Below, piece by piece: positions 1-11,966 of a stretch of DNA of 64,000 bases; within the stretch, counting starts at the first letter, position 1, and each line of letters starts with the position of its first letter. The notes below the pieces were generated by a model. The model worked only from the letters and a program-made list of their open reading frames with translations, ran no database searches and had not been told where the DNA came from. The stretch comes from Tretioscincus oriximinensis (Eukaryota > Chordata > Lepidosauria > Squamata > Gymnophthalmidae). The position numbers and the translations under genes are program-made. Location: the NCBI GenBank assembly GCA_022410635.1, contig JAJVDF010000002.1:6947883-7011882 (forward strand), in the 5' to 3' direction.

Positions 1-116
1 AGAAGGGAGGAGGAGAAGGGAGGAGGAGGAGAAGAAGACGGGAGGAGGAGAAGAAGAAGGAAGGAGGAGGAGGAGAAGAAGAAGGGAGGAGGAGGAGAAG
101 GATGAGAAGGAGAAGA
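1..116. repeat. Polypurine low-complexity tract
   Basis: Made of GAAG and GGAGGA units. It forms one arm of an inverted repeat with the pyrimidine tract at about 1629-1666, together with the adjoining unique-looking sequence 119-168 and 1525-1580. Confidence 0.85.
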
Positions 117-367
117 GTTTGTCTGGGTCTGAAGAAATAATGAAATCATTTGAATAATTTATATTCTCTCACACATACACCTCAGTCACCTGCTTTTTTA
201 ATGCACATGGTGAATGGGATGCTTATGCAGTCCAGAGAATTTGTGCACAGTGTAACAATGGTAGGATCCTTCTGTAAGAGGCAGCATGGTTATCTTTGGT
301 ACAATAAAACCAAACAATCCCTGTAACCTTCAGGGAGCAAATATACCAAACGAATCAGAGCAAAAAA

Positions 368-779
368 CCCTCGGGTGTCCCGCCAAGTACAAATACAAAA
401 CAAAAATATGCAAATAGTAAAGTAATCAAAATATATTTAAAACAATATCAATAGTCCACAGTATTCAAAGCATAAAAGTGGAGCTGCCCAATATAGTGCT
501 TCAGTCCAAAAGAATAGGATGAAAGTCCAAAGGTATAAATTACAATAATAAAATCCTCAGATAATGTAAGTGCAGATTTCTTTGGATGAAATGTATAGAA
601 GATCCTTCCTCAGTGGCCTATTAATGCNTTATATGTATGGGCTTGAAATTGCCACACATTAGTGGGCTCAATTCAAAGTTTGCACTTCCAGAGTAATTAA
701 AAAAGTTCCAGCAAGACTCTAAGATGTCTTGATTTGTATATTTTTGTTTTGTATTTGTACTTGGTGGNACACCCGAGGG
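368..779. mobile_element. 412-bp element with ~45-bp terminal inverted repeats
   Basis: The left end 368-415 (CCCTCGGGTGTCCCGCCAAG) is the near-perfect reverse complement of the right end 733-779. The interior is AT-rich and has no open frame. A 20-bp direct repeat (TTATCTTTGGTACAATAAAA, one mismatch) lies outside at 290-309 and 784-803. It looks like a non-autonomous DNA transposon; the superfamily is not recognised. Confidence 0.7.
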
Positions 780-1118
780 TATTTTATCTTTGGTACGATA
801 AAATTAAGGTTGAGGCAGCTTTTAGAAAACCTATTACAAGAAAAGATTTATTGAAAGTATCAGAACAGACGGCATGATAAACTGTTATTGCGGAAGTCAG
901 TTCATGAGGCTTAATTCAAAAAATCAGGTGGGAAAGACCTGATGATATGGGACCGTGAGGCTAATAAAATCCAGAGAGCAGACAAATCAAGATGGACGTA
1001 TTGTACAATGGCTGCTATATGTTGATGAAACCCTATAAAATGCATAAAAACAAATATGCAGGTTGAGCAGCAAAAGGGAAAGTGGGGGAAAGAAGTGGAG
1101 ATGGGAGAAAGAAGGGGG

Positions 1119-1266
1119 CCTTTCTGCACTGGGACTTATTCTGGGCTTTATCTCAGTATAGTGGCCCACCATCAACATTCATGATCTTCCATAATCTGCA
1201 CTAGTATGCAGATGTCAGCCCCACTATACTGAAATATAACCATGAATGTTGTTCAGTGCAGAAAGG
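1119..1266. mobile_element. Foldback MITE, family A
   Basis: TIRs CCTTTCTGCACT (1119-1130) and the exact complement at 1255-1266. The interior holds the family motifs: TTATTCTGGG near the end and a CTGCACTAGTATGCAGAT core. The same motifs recur at many places in this window. Confidence 0.7.
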
Positions 1267-1288
1267 GTCAGGGACTTCACTGCTACGA

Positions 1289-1377
1289 TTCTTCTTCTTC
1301 TTCTTCTTCTTCTTCTTCTTCTTCTTCTTCTTCTTCTTCTTCTTCTTCTTCGTCTTCGTCTTCGTCTTCTTCTTCTT

Positions 1378-1416
<39 letters not shown>

Positions 1417-1520
1417 TTACTATTACTATTACTATTACTATTACTACTATTTATTTATTTATTTACATTTGTACTACGACTACTACTACCACCATCACCA
1501 CCACAACTACTATTATGTAG
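1289..1520. repeat. Compound microsatellite (TTC)n-(TAC)n-(TTTA)n-(ACC)n
   Basis: About 90 bp of TTC, then TAC and TAT/TAC triplets, a TTTATTTATTTACATTTGTA island, then TAC/ACC triplets. Poly-Ser, poly-Leu and poly-Phe readings across it are artefacts. The same order of parts occurs at 16620-16775. Confidence 0.95.
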
Positions 1521-1659
1521 TAATAGTAATAAATTATTTTATAATTTTCAAATGATTTCATTATTTCTTCAGACCCATATTCATTCATTCATCTTGCATA
1601 TTTTTATATGGATCTTTAAAAAACAAACTTTTCTTCTTCTCCTCCTCCTTCTTTCTCCT

Positions 1660-1760
1660 TCTTCCAGTGAATAGTCAAGGTTGATTTCCTTTAGTATCGA
1701 CTGATTTGTCCTCTTTTCAGCCTGAGGCATTCCTTTCATTCCAGGAGGTGTGGTATGCTT
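1660..1760 (-). mobile_element. BovB (RTE) LINE fragment
   Basis: It contains the segment GTGAATAGTCAAGGTTGATT and the following bases, shared with the longer BovB copy at about 27320-27365. Short and diverged. Confidence 0.6.
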
Positions 1761-2089
1761 ACAATAGAACTGTTGTGTTCCTTACAAAATCACACCTGAA
1801 TTAGACTGAATGTTGACAAAATGAGTATTAATATAAAAGCATTTTTAAAATATATTGATGCTATTTAAAAACAACAGGACAGATAAAACTATCTTTGTTG
1901 GATTATCCAAGACAGATTATCCAATATCATTTTTCACGTACATTATTACCAAATCAGATCCTCCTCGACTTAGTCTTGTTGGCTAATATTAATGCAGATC
2001 TTATTTCATGGGTTACTTTCACTGCACCTCTATGCATTTTTTTGTGGCAAAGAACCAGTGGTGAATTTGCATTTCAGGATAAATCGGCA

Positions 2090-2490
2090 AACCCTCTCCA
2101 ATTTAGGAAGTTTCCTTTACTACTTTCCTTGTTAGCCATCTTGCATTATTGCATTTTACTCTTTTTCCAAAATTCAGAACTTTGGGTTAGAGTCTTCTAA
2201 AATTCATTCTATTCTCTCTCTCCCCACCCACCCCATATCAATATTCATTTGAGTTTTATTCACACTCCTTTGAAATAAAAGAAAAATGGAACAGAAATAC
2301 CAATTAAAAGCAACACTTGCCGTTTCTCTATNTTGAAGCCAGGGGGTGCTATTATAAAAGACAGAAATAATTAAAGCTCTGGTACACCATACTTTCTAGA
2401 ATTATTATTATATAGCAATAATAAATACAAAATAACGATTTATAAATTCCAATCTCAACAAACAAATGAAGCAACAATAGAAAACTATAT
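2090..2490. repeat. Diverged direct repeat, copy 1
   Basis: Shares colinear segments with 3500-3870, for example TTTTCCAAAATTCAGA, then a CACACTC block, AAAAGCAACA, TTGAAGCC and GGACAGAAATA. It is either an unnamed transposon family or a local duplication. No gene seen. Confidence 0.65.
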
Positions 2491-3499
2491 TAGGGGAAAA
2501 AACTTTCTGACAGTAAGGTAGGCTTCCCAGCGGTGTAACTGACTCTCAGGAGACCCGGGGTAGATAAAGTAGGGCCCTGGCAGCCCCAAAAATTTATTTT
2601 AAATTTGGTGGGGGACCCTGACCCTGGGCCGCCTGAAGCACTGCCCCAGCTTGACCTAAGGTGTGGCAACCCTGATGCTTCCTAACTGTACAAAAATGTT
2701 AAAACTTTTTTGAACACAATTTTTTGTAAAAAAGTTTTTAAAAATGGAAAACCAAAGGCTGTTCTGCCTCCCTCTCCTTCCAGCACTAAGCAGTCTGGTG
2801 AGCAGGACCACATCAACAGCAGTGCTGCAAGTGTGTGCCTGGCACCTTTGCCCCCACAGCAGTGTTGGGAGTGNCTAGAAGCCATCTGGCACAACACCGA
2901 ATTATCTCCCGTCCCCAAAGCGTGCAAGGGCTTGTTGTGACATCACTTCCTGTGCACCCTGATGTCAATTCAGGTAAAATGGCTGCCCCCATGGTAAGGA
3001 ACGGGGCAGCCATTTGCTTTCTCGTATATTTCTGCACGAAATCTCAGATGTTCTGCAAGGGTACACTATCTCACAGATTGCATGAGATACTCGTGTAGCT
3101 CCCAACTCTGCCTCATAGTGCATTTGGGGTTACTTGAGGGGTTAGTCCAGGGTAGTCTATTGTGGAATAGGCAAGTAGTTAAAAGCAAAATGAGTGTAGA
3201 TTAACTGATGCCAGCTGGAGCCTGCACATCACTACCATAAATGATTTAACAAAGATTAATTTGAATGCTGCTGTAAATAGTTGCTCAAATGCCTTCAGGA
3301 AAATAACATGCCAAGTTCTATGATTTAAATTTTAAAGCTTTCTCTTGCCCAGTCTTGACCGCATTGGCATTCCAACACGATCATTCTATTGCTCTCAATT
3401 TTTGGATGTTCTAAGTGGGTGGGATAAAGAATGCTCATATTGTGGCTGGATGGTATTGCTGACTATAATTTGTTTTCTCTGTTATGCCACGGCAAGAGT

Positions 3500-3870
3500 G
3501 AGGAAGCAAAATCTTCTCATTTTGCATGCTTTCCTTGCATCACTAAAATGGACTTTTTTTCAAAATTCAGACCCCAAATTCACTTTACTATTGGCCCTTT
3601 TTTGCCACATTTGTTTTAGTTTTACTCACACTCTTAAAATAGAGGAGAAATGGAAATACATATCAAAAGCAACCATTTGTCATTTCCTTATGTTGAAGCC
3701 TGGGAATGCTACTGTATAGTAGAGGACAGAAATAGTTGAAGAGTTAAGATATACTACATATATATTTTTGTGTTTTATTATTACAAAACAACAGCAAATA
3801 CAAAACAAATACTTGGAAACTTTAACCTCAACAAATAAATGAAACAGCATTAGATATCCATCTGGGATGG
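3500..3870. repeat. Diverged direct repeat, copy 2
   Basis: Partner of 2090-2490, same orientation about 1.4 kb downstream, with small indels. Both end near CAACAAA-AATGAA sequences. No coding sign. Confidence 0.65.
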
Positions 3871-3957
3871 TTTAGTGAATCTTGCATTGAGTTGGAGGTT
3901 GGACCCTAATGGTCCTGGCAGTTCCTTCCGCCTTCATGATTCTACTAGTTTGGAATT

Positions 3958-4235
3958 ACCACCACTGGGGAAGGTACTTGTCTCCCCCATCAGTGGGAAA
4001 AATGCAGCAGGGGCAATACATGTACCCCTGGCCTGCCACTGGGGAGGTGCTCTTCTCCCCCATCGACGGGACAAACATGGCAGGGTTGACACACATCCAA
4101 CTAGGGACGTGATCACTCCCCCATCAGTGGGAGAAACATGGCAGGGATGACATACATCCCCCTGGCCTAGTCTGCCACTTGGAGATGTGCTCATCTCCCC
4201 CATTACTGGGACAAATGCTACATCCCCCCCTGACC
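3958..4235. repeat. Minisatellite, about four units of 61-79 bp
   Basis: The motif CTCCCCCATCAGTGGG and variants recur at about 3982, 4055, 4116 and 4195, each followed by ACAAACATGGCAGGG-like and CCCCTGGCCT-like segments. Reading frames here arise from the tandem repeat. Confidence 0.8.
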
Positions 4236-4552
4236 TCGTTCACCATATCAGTAATATCAACCTCCTTGCCGTACCTCCATTGCTGGTCCTGGCACTATCA
4301 TAGTTCTAAAAATGCCCCACCTGGATAGGGCCTGTATTAGAAAATTCAAGATCTTTAACCATTTCTTAATGTTTCAATTTATGACTGACATCAGGTATCA
4401 CGCAATAATTAGCAGATCATTACAGAGGTGCTATAAATAATGTAAGTTGCTTAAAACAGTGACAGTAACAGTGACGTTGTGGAGGCATTCTGTTTCTTCA
4501 GTCAGAGAAAAGGGTGAAGATAACTTGAGACATTCGGGTACAGTGCAAGTTA

Positions 4553-4583
<31 letters not shown>
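4553..4583. repeat. (AAAT)n microsatellite
   Basis: About eight tetranucleotide units following TTATAAAT; probably the tail of a decayed LINE/SINE. Confidence 0.85.
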
Positions 4584-5479
4584 CAAAAGACTGAGACGGG
4601 GAGGAAATCACATCTTGTGGCATCACTCTGTATACACACGCGTGTATATCTTTTATATAATATTAGAGCAGAGCTGAACCAAACCATAACTTTACTAAAA
4701 TATAAAACAAATCCAGAGTCCAATCAGGAATAGCACCTAATGTCAAGGAAGGTGTAACCAGACATTGCAGGGTAATTAAAAAAAAAGAGGGTAAGTGTTT
4801 GATGTCACTTTTTGAACATCTGGAGATAGGGGCTGTTTTCCTAAACAGGCAATTGCAGAAAGCCCTGTGCTGGTCACACCTTTAGACAAGATCCAGGTAA
4901 TCAAGGGTGATTTCCAGAAGGGCCTATCTCTGTGGTAAGAGTCTATGGTCCCATTTCCTGTTGTGACAGGTATGCAGCATTACTTCAGTCTTCAAAGTCT
5001 TCAGACTGTTCCCCTAGTGTAATTCAATGCTAGATTGGAAATCTCCTTAGATTTTCTTTCTAGTGCAGACAAAAGTTGGAGTTTGGAATTCACTGCATAA
5101 CCCAATTTTGGAATTTGTTACCAGAAGACATAGTGTTTTGGCCTCCACCTGTACTGCTGTGAGAAGAAACTGCTGGGCTAGCTGGGAGTATCTTGCGACT
5201 GGACCCTGTTGGTGGGGTTATTGCACGCACAAAGCACTCATGCAGAACATTTGGTGATGTCACTCTCAGGGCAGAACCAAAACTGACATTATTTGTGATG
5301 TCACTTTTGGACCCAGGGCACCTCTTCCGGAAGTAGGGGCTGGAAGAGACATTACCACCAAACAGGAAATGGGTGCTACACGAGAATTTATATGCCATAT
5401 GCGGGTGAATTTTCTAATAAAGTGTATGCAACTCGTGTATGACTCCTAGCACTGGTCATAGATCTGATCTAGTGAGAAC

Positions 5480-5612
5480 TACTTAAATGATGTTGCTCCT
5501 TTCCTGTTTTCACATATTATTGTTTTAATACATTAATTTTGTTTTTATTGTTAACTGCCTTGAGACTCTTGGAGATAGGGCAGTATAGGAAAGTAAATGA
5601 ATAAATAAATGC
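5480..5612 (+). mobile_element. L2-type LINE 3' end
   Basis: It carries the 3'-end signature of this family: TTGTTTTTATTGTTAACTGC, then CTTGAGACTCTTGGAGATAGGG, broken here as a motif plus an AAATAAAT tail. Sequence between this and the pieces around it shows no gene. Confidence 0.75.
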
Positions 5613-6989
5613 AAATAAATCCTGTACAGAAGACATTAAAGTGTTAAATTACATGTTCTAAAAAGAGAAATGGAAAAATCTCCTTCCCCTTCCCACCACC
5701 CTTTTCTTTTCCAGGCACTGAAATGAGATCTGACCTATGCTATGTGGCCTCACACCTGTTTCCTCCCAATGGAAATGCTCTTGGTAGTCACTGTAGGCAA
5801 AGCGGACAGCACAATTACAATATTCATTTTAAACTGCCCTTAAAAACCATTCCCACAGAAGTCATTAATGGGCAGCCGATTCTGTAGTCATTGAATGAGG
5901 AAACTTTTTCAATAGGAGCGTGTTTATGGAAGCATGTAGACCTAAACCCTGAGGCAGGTGAAGCAGGAAGATAAAATGGAGATATCCTATCACATCCGGA
6001 ATGATTGCATTTGTTCCGTTNCCTTCACGTTGTTTGCTAAGACCTGCAAAAGCCACCATGATCACTGGGATTCTTCAGGAGTCTACAGGAAGCTGCTGGG
6101 TGAGATCAATAGGAGATTGAAAGAGGTGATGACCCCTAATTCTATCTCTACATTTCATCCATATCCATTAAAGTTGCAAAGTCCAATCCTAATTTTTATG
6201 TGGAAACCTTAGCTTGATGGCAGAACATTTGCTTTGTGTGCATGAAGTCCCAAGTTCAGTCAACTCGCTGAAGGAAGGTACTAGCAATCCATATTCTGAT
6301 GTCTTCCATGAAAAATGCCTGTGTACATCTTATGGACTGCAGTCCATAAAGATCTCAAAGTGGTTTGCAACCTTGCTGTCACCAGATGTTTGAGTGAAAA
6401 GGCAACTTTTGCGCTTTTACTTTACAGAAATTAGCCGTAAACAAAGAAACTTTTTAGGAAATATCCACAATAAGCAAGATACGTAAAATGAAGCAGCATT
6501 CTTTCTTATGTTCTTTTGAAGTGTTGTACAACATTTCTCGTCAAATTTGTATGAAGCCAGTTTCCATAACAGAAACAACGCACTTGCAAACTGGCCGAAT
6601 AAATAAAGAGCTAAAGAAAAAGTCCTGCTATTAAAACAAGAGAAGCAACATTTTTCTCCATCTGCTACCCTGGCTCCACCTAAAGATGATTAGCAGCAAA
6701 ACATCNTTTATGTTTGTATACCAGGCTGGCCATCCATTGTGTAAGAAATTGTTGCCATGCTCTCTCTCGGGCCCTTATCTCAGGAAATGCATGCAAGTGT
6801 TGACGCTTATCCTAGCAAGCCCTGCAGCTCAGATAGAATACCCAGCAGCAGCAGGCATGGTAGATAATAGGAGGAGAAGCAGCTGTGCCTACCTGCCTAT
6901 CAATCGACACTTCTGCTCCCACTGCCTCTATTGTCATGCCTCTCATTCCTCTGAAAAGTATCACAAATGACACCAATGGAATCTTTTAG

Positions 6990-7123
6990 GCCTTTTCTAC
7001 ACCAAACTTTATTCTGGGATATACTTCAAAACAGAGGCTGCCATCGTCTGCACAGAGTATACATGTGGTGGGTGGCTTCTAATCTAAGATATATCCCCAA
7101 ACAAGGCTCAATGTGAGAAGGGC
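6990..7123. mobile_element. Foldback MITE, family A
   Basis: Starts GCCTTTTCTACACC and ends with a diverged complement GTGAGAAGGGC. The interior has TTATTCTGGGATATAC and the mirrored AAGATATATCC. Confidence 0.6.
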
Positions 7124-7284
7124 ATTTATATGGTTCAGTAGCTCAAACATCATACTGGGTTTTTTATTGGTTCATTCATCTTTCCAGTAATGACCTTGGT
7201 CACCAACCTGATCGTTCTGCTTAGTCAGACCTTTTGCGCACTTGAGTTTCATTCCAGATTATATCCTTGATTATATCCAGTTAT

Positions 7285-7440
7285 TCAGTATTCCTGAAGT
7301 GCCATTGTCAGGGACATGAGGACGGGTGAGGGTTTTGTCTCCTTCTGCTTGAGAATGCCCAGGTGCAATTTGTGGGCCACCATGTGAGACAGAACGCTGG
7401 CCTAGATGGGTTAAGGCCTGATTCAAAGGGGCTCTTCATG
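7285..7440 (+). mobile_element. CR1-clade LINE 3' end fragment
   Basis: Contains CTGAAGTGCCATTG, CTTCTGCTTGAGA, CCCAGGTGCAATTTGTGGGC and CTGGCCTAGATGGG, the conserved 3' UTR blocks of the CR1-like family seen intact at 59846-60491. Confidence 0.75.
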
Positions 7441-7700
7441 CATACTGTGGAATAGTCTCTCCTTCAGGGTACGTCAGTCGCCAACATTGTATTCTTTTAG
7501 AAGATCTTTGAAGATGTACCTCTTTCACCTGCCCTTTGGTTGAAGAAATACTGTTTTTCTTCCCACCTTCCCAGATACTGTTTTGATACTGTTTTAACAT
7601 GCTAATTTTGTACCGTTGTCTTTGTTGTTGGCTGCCCTGAGACCTTCAGATATAGGACAGGGTATGAGTATGAATAAATTAAATAAATGAATAAATAAAA
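7440..7700 (+). mobile_element. L2-type LINE 3' end
   Basis: Degraded ORF2 end (the GGAATAGTCTC block) followed by GGTTGAAGAAATACTG, the TTGTTGGCTGCCCTGAGACC signature and an AAATAAAT tail. Confidence 0.8.
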
Positions 7701-8065
7701 ATACTGTGCTTACTTAGTCTGAGAGGAAACCACTGGTCTTATGTTCTTCCTAACACTCCTTTTCCTCTCCAGTACTGTGTGGCTTGACCAGCATAATGGT
7801 GACCAATCACACAAACTTCCAAAGTCAATTCCTGTGTTCATATTAAGATCTCCAAGTGGAAATGTTGAAATTTTCCTCTGACTTGCACATTTCACTGTTG
7901 GAATACTGTCAAGCATGGATTGAACACATTGCTGTTGGAGTACTTACCCACCGATGAATCAAAGATCATTGTAGAAGGTTCTGTAACCACAGTGAAATTG
8001 CCGTTGATTCTGTGACATATGACATAACAAATTTGCCCAGGAAGATTTTAAAATGTGTATATCTT

Positions 8066-8225
8066 TCCGGGCATATTTAATTATTTATTTATTTATTTAT
8101 ACTTATACCCTTAGACTCATAATCAAAGATCTCAGGGTGGCCAACAATAAAAACAGCAATACAAAATTGACTTATTAAAACAGTATCAAAACATTATCTT
8201 ACAGTGGGAAGAAAAATGGCATTTC
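8066..8225 (-). mobile_element. L2-type LINE 3' end
   Basis: Reverse orientation: ATTTATTTATTTATACTTAT, then GATCTCAGGGTGGCC and TTAAAACAGTATC, the complement of the L2 tail. Confidence 0.75.
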
Positions 8226-8645
8226 TTCTTTGACAGGAGACCCATTGACAGGGGACCAAATTGCTTGAGAAACAATTTGTTTCATGCTCTAGTGCATAGA
8301 GCATGAAAACCTATAGAAAGGCCATCCAGTTACTTTCAACACTGCTTGGATTTCCAGCAGTTCAAATCAAACTTTTGAGGAGATGTAATAATAACCATGC
8401 AGTTTTGTCTTTGTTTTTATATTTATTTATTCATTTATTAAAGTCACTTTTAAACAAAAATTTCAAAGCAACAAACTAAAACAAAAAAATACTGAGCACC
8501 TTATACAACCATTAAGAGAATCAGTGCATTGGAGCATAGCCTCTCCTATGCACCAGTTTCACATAAGTGCTTCTACCAAATTGGCAAAGATAGCAATAAT
8601 GAAGACATCCAGAAATTACTAGATTCTAACACATAGCTCTTTTAG

Positions 8646-8823
8646 GAAGTCCAGCAAGGAAGGCTTGTATCACTTTGAAGCCTAACAAGAGAACAGTAGG
8701 CGGAATGAGCTTTCGTAGACAAGTTTACTTCTTCCGTCTATTTCATCCACGAAAACTATTGCCACCTACCTTCCTCTTCCTCCTTGCTGGAGTTTTTGAA
8801 CAAAGATTAACACAGCTATTTTT
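8646..8823. mobile_element. Old head-to-head Penelope-tail dimer
   Basis: The left arm (- strand) runs TCCAGCAAGGAAGGC to GCTTTCGTAGACAAG. The right arm (+ strand) runs CACGAAAACTATTGCC to TAACACAGCTATTT. Both are diverged copies of the PLE 3' end, facing each other. Confidence 0.65.
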
Positions 8824-8829
8824 AAAAAG

Positions 8830-11030
8830 TTTTTTTTAAGGAAAATTACTTTTAATGTGAGCCTTTTGCTTAAAAATAATAAAAGACTCTATGGGCATAT
8901 ACACACTTAACTTAATAGGCCAGTTTAGCAAGCCCAGCTCAAACTTTGATACTTTCCTGGGACAGAAATGTCCAATAACAACTCCAATACGTCCCCAGTG
9001 ACAGAAGTGGCTCCAAAGGACTGGGATATGCCTTCCACCCTTGGAAGTAACCTAGTAAAGTAACCTTTGCTGGCTCCAGAGAGTGCATGATTTCTGGAGC
9101 TGTTTTGGAAATTACTAAGAGCTAAGAACTGAAATTCCTAGACTTGGTTCTGTTGGGACCCATTTCAGTTTAGAATCCCATGTTAGACTAGAATAGGGAG
9201 ATTTCACATAAGTCCTTGGGCTAATCTAGTTGCCCCTTGAATACTATCAAAACTGGGCCAGATGAACTCCAGTACATCTGTGCATATAAAAGAGAGAGGC
9301 CTGAAGAGGACTACACTCAGTACTGGGTCATTCCTCAGCTAAATGCAAAAATGGTCTTATACGATTTCAGACTTTCTCAAAGTCTTAAATAAAATTACAA
9401 AATTATGCTGGGAAGGTTATATTTTAAATACGTTTCCAGAACATACTACATATTTCATTTTTTAAAAAATTGCTGTGACTGTCTGGACTTTTTGATGGAA
9501 TATAAATGCTTAAATAGAATTTAAAATTAAACAAACAGATTCTCAGAAAATGTAGATTTGTCTCCAGAGATTTGATTTCATAAAAATTCTCCGGTGTTCT
9601 GTAGGAAACAAATTGGAGATTTAGAGGGTATGAATAGCAATATTGTCATATATTCAGGAAGCTAAATGCGTTACAGATGAAATTGTTAATACAATTTCCA
9701 TATGTTGCTGGGCATCAATTCTTACCATTCAAATCCTAAAAGGCCAAGAGTTACCAACTGTGCATACTAGTTTATATCTGCTTACACTGTTCTTTTTGTG
9801 ACAATTAGACTATTTAAAGGCTAAACAGCTGCTCTATAGGATTAAAAGCGGCTGATAAAGGCAAGGAAAAAGAGCAGAGTTCCATGGAAAGTCAGGTGTT
9901 ACATGTCACTCATACCATTGCATCAGATGCTCCTTAAAGTCTAGAGTCCCAGAAATGTGGCTTTTGTCCAATTGAGTAAAACATTGCATATATAGAAGGA
10001 CCTGGCCATCTCAGGGATATTCCATCTGCCAAGGATGCAGGGTAATCTAGATCATGAGGTCCTTGATTTAAATTATTGGTAGAATTATCAGTGTACTAGT
10101 TGGCCCAATCCAGATCATGGAAATATGCAGAAAGCACACTACCATGGGGCCCCGTTCGATGGTGTATCAAAAACACCACCAAATCCCAGTGTTGGGATTC
10201 TGCCTGAATCCAGTTTGGAATCCAGTTTGGCATCTAGGTGAAATGTCCTTCATACTTTTCTTACTAGCTTAGCTCCTGTGTGAATCTGCTAATGTTATGG
10301 TTATACTTTATCCTGCATTTGCACATTCTCAGGTATTCAAATGTACTATTGCTGTGAAACTTTGCTCTATTCTGATGACGCTTTCATGTAATGAAAATGC
10401 TTGAGATGGGCACTTAAACTATATGCATGAGTGTCCAGTATATTATTTGTTGTTTTTACTTTTATGGACTTTGTAAATAAAAGCACAAGCTTTCCGGATG
10501 GAAAGATAGATATTAGTGTGGATTATTTTTATTTCTGCTAAGGAGAAACTACCATTGCTACAACTTATTCTCCAGGGCTCTGAATGCTGCATTTTTACTC
10601 TGCTAGAATGGGTTCAGAAATACACGCCATGTGGACACGTGGGAGAGTGGACATGTGGGAGGGCCTTTCCTATACTCTGGAAAGTTCTCCCCTCAGATAT
10701 CTTGTGAGGAGTTTTCTGTCCCATCTTCTAACCATCTCTTGAAAACAGGTCTGTTCATTCAGGCATTTATGATGTGAATGTCTACTGACTTACCTCACTC
10801 AGTTTTTAATCATAAATTTTATTACTGTTTAATATTCTGTTTTTTACTGGGATTTTTAGTTCCTTTTAAAGTACATTTTAAATCACTACTGGATTTTTTT
10901 TAGGTCAACGTGTGTTCAAAACTCTGCAACAATCAATGCAACTGGATTAATCAGTTTCATTTTGCTATGGGTTTGCAGAAGAAACAATATTGATCGTGAG
11001 GTCCAGATCAGTGGCCTCTTCCAAGGCTAA
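8830..11030. other. No gene or clear repeat seen
   Basis: About 2.2 kb of AT-rich sequence with no coding exon, no intact transposon and only short chance frames. A short frame at 10516-10707 has no recognisable family. Confidence 0.5.
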
Positions 11031-11039
11031 TATCTTTTC

Positions 11040-11372
11040 GGCACTGAGCCTTATTTTAGATTATATCTTGGATTAAGAACCTGTCAGCCACACACTGATG
11101 TAGACTATGGACCTGTTCACACTAGATGTTATTTCAAGATCTATCTCAGAATGGGTCATCTGCATGCTAAGTACAGATTATGTGAGATCCCATTCTGGGA
11201 CTATCATAACCTGCACTAGCATACAGTTGGCTGCCCCCCATTCCAAGATATATCCTGGAATAACATCCAGTGTGGATAGGCCCTTATTAATCCAGGCCTT
11301 AACATAGTCTGCATTAGTATGTGAATGGCACATCCCTGTCCAAGATACGAGCTGGAATAAGGGCAAGTTCAG
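11040..11372. mobile_element. MITE family A copy with a second copy nested inside
   Basis: The inner element 11109-11282 has ~45-bp TIRs (GGACCTGTTCACACTAGATG at left, mirrored by CATCCAGTGTGGATAGG at right). The flanks 11040-11108 and 11283-11372 are two halves of another copy (AGCCTTATTTTAGATTATAT at left, GCTGGAATAAGGG at right). Confidence 0.6.
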
Positions 11373-11457
11373 AGACAGTTTATCATTCTAAAAACTATTC
11401 TAAAACAATCCCTTCAACACTTTGGTGACCAAAAAATTACAAAGTTTTTTGTCTGAA

Positions 11458-11736
11458 CAGAAGAAGAACCTAATTTTCATATCCCACCCTTCTCATCCAA
11501 AGGAACTCAGAGCAGCGTTCAAGGTTAATTTTTGCTCGAAGACTCACAACCATTCTATCTTCCCTACCTAGTTAATGGTGGTATTCATTTATCTAACTGA
11601 ACTGTACATTGCAAATCTACTTCCTTTCGAACAGCTGAGTTGGCTAGAGCTGAAGGCCAGTAGAGGGCGCTCACCCCTCTTCACATCCAAAGACTGACCC
11701 CTAGCGACTGTGATATTCGTGCCTTCAGCATCATTC
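11458..11736 (-). mobile_element. tRNA-headed SINE with (TTC)n tail
   Basis: Read on the - strand it has a body with CTCTACTGGCC, CAGCTGTTCGAAAGGAAGT and GGGTGGGATATG, then a (TTC)n tail. The same family lies at 16345, 18425, 30505, 36295 and 43845. Confidence 0.7.
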
Positions 11737-11966
11737 TTGGTCAACACCTTTGCCTTTATCTAATTCTGTACTTTTATCTACTGCTGCGGAACTGCAAGGC
11801 AGAAGGATGTTAAGTGCAGTTGTTAAAAGAGAAACCGAATATATATACTGTTTATATTTAATTATTTGGTCAAGATGGTTATTTTTATGGCAAGGATTGA
11901 TTCAACAGGCAGAGAGTATTGCAAACAATCTAGCAATGCCGTCTTGTAACATTTTATCAGCATTTT

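Noticed and set aside
1242..1674. Long poly-Ser, poly-Leu and poly-Phe reading frames
   Set aside because: They are translations of a TTC/TAC microsatellite in three frames and have no other protein-like part.
3958..4235. CRISPR-like array
   Set aside because: Units are long, uneven and homologous throughout, with no short repeat plus unique spacers, and the genome is a vertebrate.
5063..5398. Overlapping short frames on both strands
   Set aside because: They lie in repeat-like sequence (a GGAATTTGTTACCAGAAG LINE-type block and GATGTCACTT motifs) and show no codon pattern or splice sites.
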